Shown here piece by piece: positions 33,375 through 37,748 of a stretch of 37,748 nucleotides of DNA (its first letter is position 1; the number at the start of each line of letters is the position of its first letter). Source of the stretch: Streptomyces purpureus (lineage in GTDB: Bacteria > Actinomycetota > Actinomycetes > Streptomycetales > Streptomycetaceae); the NCBI RefSeq assembly GCF_014648195.1, contig NZ_BMQQ01000031.1, positions 22,243 to 59,990 on the forward strand. Reading direction: 5' to 3'. The position numbers and the translations under genes were made by a program. The notes under the pieces were generated by a model. The model was not told the DNA's origin and made no database searches. It was given only the letters and a program-made list of their open reading frames with translations.

Positions 33375-34797
33375 CGAGGTAGGCCTCCAGACCGTGACGG
33401 CCGCCCTCGCGGCCGAAGCCCGACTCCTTGTAGCCGCCGAACGGCGAGGTCGGGTCGAACTTGTTGAACGTGTTGGCCCACACCACACCCGCACGGAGCT
33501 TGTTCGCCACCGCGAGGATGCGGGAGCCCTTCTCCGTCCAGATGCCCGCCGAGAGGCCGTACTGGCTGTTGTTGGCCTTGGCGACGGCCTCGTCCGGCGT
33601 ACGGAACGTCAGCACGGACAGCACCGGGCCGAAGATCTCGTCACGGGCGATCGTGTGCGCCTGCGTGACGTTGGTGAAGAGCGTCGGGGCGAACCAGTAG
33701 CCGGACGTCGGCAGCTCGCACGCCGGGGACCAGCGCTCGGCGCCCTCCGCCTCGCCCTGCTCGGTGAGCGCGGTGATCCGGGCCAGCTGCTCGGCCGAGT
33801 TGATCGCGCCGATGTCGGTGTTCTTGTCCAGCGGGTCGCCCAGGCGCAGGGTGGACAGACGGCGCTTGAGGGAGTCGAGCAGCTCGTCGTGGATCGACTC
33901 CTGGACCAGCAGGCGGGAGCCCGCGCAGCAGACCTGGCCCTGGTTGAAGAAGATGCCGGTGACGATCCCCTCGACCGCCTGGTCGATCGGCGCGTCGTCG
34001 AAGACGATGTTCGCGCCCTTGCCGCCCAGCTCCAGGGTGACCTTCTTGCGGGTGCCCGCCACCTGGCGCGCGATCGCCTTGCCCACGGCCGTGGAGCCGG
34101 TGAAGGCGACCTTGTTCACGTCCGGGTGCTCGACCAGCGCCGCGCCCGTCTCCCCGTACCCGGGGAGGATGTTGACGACACCCTTCGGCAGACCCGCCTG
34201 GCGGCAGATGTCCGCGAAGAACAGCGCGGAGAGCGGGGTCGTCTCGGCCGGCTTCAGCACGACCGTGTTGCCGGTGGCGAGCGCCGGGGCGATCTTCCAG
34301 GCCAGCATCAGCAGCGGGAAGTTCCACGGGATGACCTGACCGGCCACGCCCAGCGGACGCGGGTCGGCGCCGTAGCCGGCGTGGTCGAGCTTGTCGGCCC
34401 AGCCGGCGTAGTAGAAGAAGTGCGCCGCGACCAGCGGAAGGTCCGCGTCGCGGGTCTCCTTGATCGGCTTGCCGTTGTCCAGGGTCTCCAGGACGGCCAG
34501 CTCACGGCTGCGCTCCTGGATGATCCGGGCGATCCGGAAGAGGTACTTGGCGCGCTCCGAGCCGGGCAGCGCCGACCACTTCTCGAACGCCCTGCGGGCC
34601 GCCTTCACCGCGCGGTCGACGTCCTCGGCGCCCGCCTGGGCGACCTCGGCGAGGACCTCCTCGGTGGACGGCGAGACGGTCTTGAAGACCTTGCCGTCGG
34701 CGGCCTCGGTGAACTCGCCGTCGATGAAGAGGCCGTAGCTCGGCGCGATGTCGACGACCGAGCGCGACTCGGGCGCGGGTGCGTACTCAAAAGTCAT
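33367..34797 (-). CDS. Aldehyde dehydrogenase (complete)
   Basis: NAD(P)-dependent aldehyde dehydrogenase, 476 residues, full length. N-terminal YGLFIDGEFTEAADGKVFKT; NAD site VIPWNFPLLMLAWKIAPAL, VLKPAETTPLSALFFADI and VAFTGSTAVGKAIARQV; general base in KKVTLELGGKGANIVFDD; catalytic Cys in IFFNQGQVCCAGSRLLV; PFGGYKESGFGREGG near the end. Placed six bases after deoC and overlapping the half-ALDH, so it most likely oxidises the acetaldehyde released by DeoC to acetate. That role is inferred from the operon; the family alone does not fix the substrate. Confidence 0.92.
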   Translation of the reverse strand: MTFEYAPAPESRSVVDIAPSYGLFIDGEFTEAADGKVFKTVSPSTEEVLAEVAQAGAEDVDRAVKAARRAFEKWSALPGSERAKYLFRIARIIQERSRELAVLETLDNGKPIKETRDADLPLVAAHFFYYAGWADKLDHAGYGADPRPLGVAGQVIPWNFPLLMLAWKIAPALATGNTVVLKPAETTPLSALFFADICRQAGLPKGVVNILPGYGETGAALVEHPDVNKVAFTGSTAVGKAIARQVAGTRKKVTLELGGKGANIVFDDAPIDQAVEGIVTGIFFNQGQVCCAGSRLLVQESIHDELLDSLKRRLSTLRLGDPLDKNTDIGAINSAEQLARITALTEQGEAEGAERWSPACELPTSGYWFAPTLFTNVTQAHTIARDEIFGPVLSVLTFRTPDEAVAKANNSQYGLSAGIWTEKGSRILAVANKLRAGVVWANTFNKFDPTSPFGGYKESGFGREGGRHGLEAYLDV

Positions 34798-34803
34798 GAT
34801 CGA

Positions 34804-35769
34804 TCAGTCCACCGTCACGTAGTCGGGGCCGGAGTAACGGCCGGTCGCCAGCTTCTGACGCTGCATCAGCAGGTCGTTGAGCAGGCTGGAGGCGCCGAAC
34901 CGGAACCAGTGGTTGTCCAGCCAGTCCGCGCCCACGGTCTCGTTGACCAGCACCAGGAACTTGATCGCTTCCTTGGTGTTGCGGATGCCGCCCGCCGGCT
35001 TCACGCCGATCTGGACGCCGGTCTGCGCGCGGAAGTCGCGCACGGCCTCCAGCATCAGCAGCGTGTTGGCGGGGGTGGCGTTGACCGCGACCTTGCCGGT
35101 CGAGGTCTTGATGAAGTCGGCGCCGGCCATCATGCCGAGCCAGGAGGCGCGGCGGATGTTGTCGTACGTCGACAGCTCACCGGTCTCGAAGATCACCTTG
35201 AGGCGGGCCTTGTCCCCGCACTCGGCCTTGACGGCGGCGATCTGCTCGAAGACCTCCAGGTAGTGGCCGGCGAGGAAGGCGCCACGGTCGATGACCATGT
35301 CGATCTCGTCGGCGCCGGCGGCGACGGCGTCCCGGGTGTCCGCGAGCTTCACGGGCAGCGCGGCGCGGCCGGCCGGGAAGGCCGTGGCGACGGAGGCGAC
35401 CTTGACGTCCGTGCCGTTCAGGACGGCCTTGGCGGTGGCCACCATGTCCGGGTAGACGCAGACGGCGGCGGTCGTCGGGGTCGTACGGTCGGTCGGATCG
35501 GGGTTGACGGCCTTGGCGGCGAGCGCCCGGACCTTGCCCGGGGTGTCCGCGCCTTCGAGCGTCGTCAGGTCGATCATCGAGATGGCCAGATCGATGGCGT
35601 AGGCCTTGGCCGTCGTCTTGATCGAGCGGGTGCCGAGAGACGCGGCGCGTGCTTCCAGGCCGACGGCGTCGACGCCGGGCAGCCCGTGGAGGAAGCGGCG
35701 CAGCGCACTGTTGGACGTGGTCACGTCGGCAAATGCGGATGCTGCGGTTGCAGTGGTGGGCATGGTCAC
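34804..35769 (-). CDS. deoC: Deoxyribose-phosphate aldolase
   Basis: Class I aldolase, about 321 residues: 2-deoxyribose-5-phosphate to acetaldehyde and glyceraldehyde-3-phosphate. Key parts: AISMIDLTTLEGADTPGKV, AAVCVYPDMVATAKAVL, VASVATAFPAGRAALPVKLA, ADEIDMVIDRGAFLAGHYLE, LKVIFETGELSTYDNIRRA, FIKTSTGKVAVNATPA (Schiff-base Lys) and GIRNTKEAIKFLVLV. It is longer than the roughly 250-residue bacterial enzyme because of an N-terminal extension, like the eukaryotic/actinobacterial type. Two starts: ATG 35763, or GTG 35769, which falls where transcription should begin (-10 TATGCT ends seven bases before), predicting a leaderless mRNA. First gene of the deoC-ALDH-half-ALDH operon, with the shared operator upstream. 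Confidence 0.94.
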   Translation of the reverse strand: MTMPTTATAASAFADVTTSNSALRRFLHGLPGVDAVGLEARAASLGTRSIKTTAKAYAIDLAISMIDLTTLEGADTPGKVRALAAKAVNPDPTDRTTPTTAAVCVYPDMVATAKAVLNGTDVKVASVATAFPAGRAALPVKLADTRDAVAAGADEIDMVIDRGAFLAGHYLEVFEQIAAVKAECGDKARLKVIFETGELSTYDNIRRASWLGMMAGADFIKTSTGKVAVNATPANTLLMLEAVRDFRAQTGVQIGVKPAGGIRNTKEAIKFLVLVNETVGADWLDNHWFRFGASSLLNDLLMQRQKLATGRYSGPDYVTVD

Positions 35770-35775
35770 CAGTCG

Positions 35776-35795
35776 AGCATATCTACGCGCGTAGC
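35776..35795 (-). promoter_or_regulatory. Nucleoside-regulon operator candidate 5 and leaderless promoter of deoC
   Basis: On the minus strand GCTACGCGCGTAGA (35795-35782) matches the shared palindrome at 13 of 14 and is followed directly by -10-like TATGCT (35781-35776). Six bases later comes GTG. The layout mirrors that before add (24624-24646). Confidence 0.6.
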
Positions 35796-35914
35796 GACCT
35801 GTACAGCCCCGTGCTCGTCTGTGCGCCCTGAGCTCCAGGTGGGCGGATGGGTGGGTCGTCGGGGGCGAGGGAAATGGGCAGGTCAGAAGCGGAGTGGCGG
35901 CCTCCGTGAGCCCT

Positions 35915-35930
35915 GTCACACGCCTGTGAC
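35915..35930 (+). promoter_or_regulatory. Second AfsQ1-type box, before the surface-protein gene
   Basis: GTCAC (35915-35919), ACGCCT, GTGAC (35926-35930) fits GTnAC-n6-GTnAC. It shares the wider frame CCCTGTnACAnGCCTGTGAC with the box at 30255. It lies about 136 bases before the ATG at 36067 in an otherwise gene-free stretch of about 300 bases (35770-36066). Confidence 0.6.
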
Positions 35931-36066
35931 ATCGCGCGGACATCGCCCTCACACAAGATCCATAACTTTGTTCGTGCAGCCCGCCGAACTCACCGGCCCC
36001 ACCCGAACGAGAAAGCGGCATGCGGCTCTCCACCACCTTCCACTTCCTGAGCTTCATGGAGTCGTC

Positions 36067-37401
36067 ATGCGTTTCGCCCTCCGCACCGCCATCGCCACCG
36101 CCGTCGTCGCCGGTGTCGCCCTGACCCCGATGGCCACCGCCGCCACCGCCTTCGCCGCGGAGAAGCCGGTTCAGCAGAACGGCCCGGCCATCACGGACAA
36201 GACGGCCGCCGGCAGCGGTGCCACCACCGGTGAGACCACGACCGGTGAGACCAAGCCCGCCGACGGCCGGAACTTCGTCAAGCAGGTCGACCTGGGTCAC
36301 GGCCTGTCCGCCAAGGTCTACCTGGTCGACGGCCCGGACTACCTCGCCGAGATCATCGAGGACGGCGCGGTGATCTTCAGCCTGCGCGGTGGCGAGGGCA
36401 AGGCGCACAAGGGTCTGTGGGTCACGATGAACAGCGACGGCGACGTCACGGCGAAGCCGCAGCCGGGCGGCTTCGTGCTCCACAAGGAGCAGGACCTCCT
36501 GGAGGGCATGCGCGCCAAGGTCTTCAAGGACCGCGGCACGGGTGAGCTGCGCGCCGACATCCACAAGGGCCAGCGCAAGCTGTTCTCCCTGAAGGTCGGT
36601 CAGGTCAAGACCTACAACAACGTCGAGATCCGCCTCCTCGCCGACGCCCGCGTGATCGCCCGTCAGCTCCACAGCGGCATGGGCGCGCTCGTCGGCACCG
36701 AGCACATGACCAACGGCACGGTCCTCAAGGTCTACGAGAACGGCACCGCCGGGTACCGCGCGATCGCCTTCGTCAAGGGCGCCTCCATCGGCACCGTCGA
36801 CGCCAACGGCGGCCACGGCGCGGCCGTGTACGGCGGCGAGTACTTCCTGCTCACCCCGGCCGGCAAGACCCACGTCTGGGCGGTCAACAGCGTCGGCGGC
36901 AAGGCGGGCATCTACGCGCTGCCCAACGGCAAGGACGTGCGCCTGGCCAAGGACGCGGCGGGCCGCTGGGGCGTCAACGACGGTCACCGGAAGACCCACG
37001 CCGTGGCCAACCCGCTCCTGAAGGGCAACGGCCGTCACCAGGTCCTCGACTTCGGCGGTGGCGCGCTCGTGATCGTGTCCCCCGACGGCACGAAGTTCGG
37101 CAACTACGTCACCACCGCCGCCAAGCAGGCCCCGGCCGTTTTCCTGGGCATCGAGGACGCGGGCGCCCCGGCCAAGAGCACCTCCACCAAGACCACCCAG
37201 GTCGCGGCCCAGGGCACCACGTCCACCACGGCCGTCCAGACCTCCGTCGTCCCGCGCGGCGCGGTCGCGGCGGGCGCCGAGCTCACCGAGTCCGGCGACA
37301 GCACGGCCCTCGTCGCCACGGGCGCCGGCGCGGCCTCCCTCGCGGCGGCCGGCCTCGGCTTCGTCGCCCTGCGCCGCCGCGCGGCGGACGCCCGCGGCTG
37401 A
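36067..37401 (+). CDS. Large secreted surface protein with LVATG sortase-like tail
   Basis: 444 residues. Signal peptide RFALRTAIATAVVAGVALTP to ATAFA, cleaved near residue 30. A Thr/Gly-rich linker (SGATTGETTTGETKPADGR) leads to two related segments: LGHGLSAKVYLVDGPDYLAE with GGFVLHKEQDL, and LEGMRAKVFKDRGTGELRAD followed by KLFSLKVGQVKTYNNVEIRL. Both resemble beta-strand repeats found in Streptomyces secreted proteins of unknown role. A Thr/Ser-rich stalk (about 365-400) precedes LVATG (415-419), hydrophobic SLAAAGLGFVAL and RRRAADARG. This is the plan of a cell-wall sorting signal; Streptomyces class E sortases usually want LAxTG, so LVATG is a variant. GGAG is five bases before the ATG. 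An AfsQ1 box upstream suggests AfsQ1 control. Function unknown. Confidence 0.8.
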   Translation: MRFALRTAIATAVVAGVALTPMATAATAFAAEKPVQQNGPAITDKTAAGSGATTGETTTGETKPADGRNFVKQVDLGHGLSAKVYLVDGPDYLAEIIEDGAVIFSLRGGEGKAHKGLWVTMNSDGDVTAKPQPGGFVLHKEQDLLEGMRAKVFKDRGTGELRADIHKGQRKLFSLKVGQVKTYNNVEIRLLADARVIARQLHSGMGALVGTEHMTNGTVLKVYENGTAGYRAIAFVKGASIGTVDANGGHGAAVYGGEYFLLTPAGKTHVWAVNSVGGKAGIYALPNGKDVRLAKDAAGRWGVNDGHRKTHAVANPLLKGNGRHQVLDFGGGALVIVSPDGTKFGNYVTTAAKQAPAVFLGIEDAGAPAKSTSTKTTQVAAQGTTSTTAVQTSVVPRGAVAAGAELTESGDSTALVATGAGAASLAAAGLGFVALRRRAADARG

Positions 37402-37414
37402 CGCCCCGGCGACA

Positions 37415-37441
37415 TACGGAAGGGGCCCTGCCCCTTCCGTA
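37415..37441 (+). terminator. Terminator after surface-protein gene
   Basis: TACGGAAGGGGC (37415-37426), loop CCT, GCCCCTTCCGTA (37430-37441): perfect 12-base arms 13 bases after the stop. Its right arm is the first copy of the CCTTCCGTA word repeated downstream. Confidence 0.78.
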
Positions 37442-37748
37442 ACCCCCGAGGCGGGCCTGGCATCGGCCCCCTCCGACTCGCGGCGGGGCTTCCGGCCATG
37501 CCGTACCCCGGGGAGGGCGGCGCCCCCCGGGACCCCGGCGGTGGGACCCCTCCCGCCGTCACCCGGCGGGACCGCCGCAGCCTTCCGTATCCCCGGGAGG
37601 GAAGGCGGCCCTATCGGAACCTCGGCGGGGCCTCCGCGCCTTCCGTACCTCCGGCAGGGCGGTGCGCCCTCCGGACCCCCGGCGGGGCTGCCGCTCCTTC
37701 CGTACTCCCGGAAGGGCGGCGCCTCCCGGGACCCCGGGCGGCGGGATC
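37433..37748. repeat. Degenerate GC-rich tandem repeats, continuing past the window edge
   Basis: The word CCTTCCGTA recurs at 37433, 37581, 37639 and 37696, with a weaker copy CCATGCCGTA at 37496. Spacings are 63, 85, 58 and 57 bases. Each unit continues with a CCCGG-rich arm, GGGCGGCGCC-like core and CCCCGGCGGGGC, so each can fold into a hairpin. No convincing gene lies in these 300 bases. Confidence 0.6.

Noticed and set aside
33343..37401. Very long plus-strand open frame covering the ALDH and deoC region and running into the surface protein
   Set aside because: The first 2.7 kb are antisense to deoC and both ALDH genes, which have clear family motifs. It is an artefact of high GC; only 36067-37401 is real.
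37433..37748. CRISPR array
   Set aside because: Repeats are diverged, GC-rich, unequally spaced, without unique spacers and without cas genes.

Overview
The window is high-GC actinobacterial chromosome, almost certainly Streptomyces. The codon third positions are strongly G/C, no TTA codon stood out in the called genes, starts are often GTG, and genes are packed with ATGA or GTGA overlaps. The order afsQ2-afsQ1 | sigQ is the antibiotic-regulatory locus known from S. coelicolor. No rRNA, tRNA, CRISPR, insertion sequence or phage gene is visible. It reads as a core-genome segment with several unusual local features.

Layout. 156-3340: a methylmalonyl-CoA-mutase-type large subunit, a LysE/RhtB exporter and a MerR regulator. 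3527-10629: a divergent cell-wall glycopolymer cluster. It encodes a polysialyltransferase-like enzyme and a GT2 glycosyltransferase on the minus strand. On the plus strand it encodes a DUF6716-like putative glycosyltransferase, a CMP-nonulosonate synthetase fused to a HAD phosphatase, a NeuB-type synthase without a SAF domain, and a second sialyltransferase-like enzyme. The phosphatase fusion, the missing SAF domain and the absence of a neuC-type epimerase together fit synthesis of Kdn (from mannose-6-phosphate) for a teichulosonic acid better than N-acetylneuraminate.

10844-19177: an M20 amidohydrolase, then a nucleoside uptake and catabolism block: BMP lipoprotein, two-domain ABC ATPase, two permeases, cytidine deaminase and thymidine phosphorylase. 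19275-25807: STAS protein, ECF sigma factor with SnoaL-like tail, secreted L,D-transpeptidase, MFS/LysR pair, alpha/beta-hydrolase-fold protein and adenosine deaminase. 25946-31078: small secreted protein, PspC, VanZ, then lipoprotein-afsQ2-afsQ1 facing sigQ. 31208-37401: uridine kinase, small secreted protein, the deoC-ALDH-half-ALDH operon and a secreted surface protein. The window ends in noncoding GC-rich repeats.

How it works together. Nucleosides enter by the BMP/ABC importer and are deaminated (Cdd, Add), phosphorolysed (DeoA) or salvaged (uridine kinase). Deoxyribose-5-phosphate is cleaved by DeoC, and the co-transcribed aldehyde dehydrogenase can remove the acetaldehyde. Five near-identical palindromes (consensus TCTACGCGCGTAGA) lie before the BMP gene, the ABC operon, deoA, add and deoC. 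This predicts one regulon run by a regulator not encoded here. A second signal, the AfsQ1 box GTnAC-n6-GTnAC, occurs between afsQ1 and sigQ and again before the surface protein at 36067. Other notable points are an apparent AUC start codon for the ABC ATPase, an aldehyde dehydrogenase whose catalytic domain has been excised, and mutually exclusive leader hairpins that could hide the ribosome-binding site of the L,D-transpeptidase.
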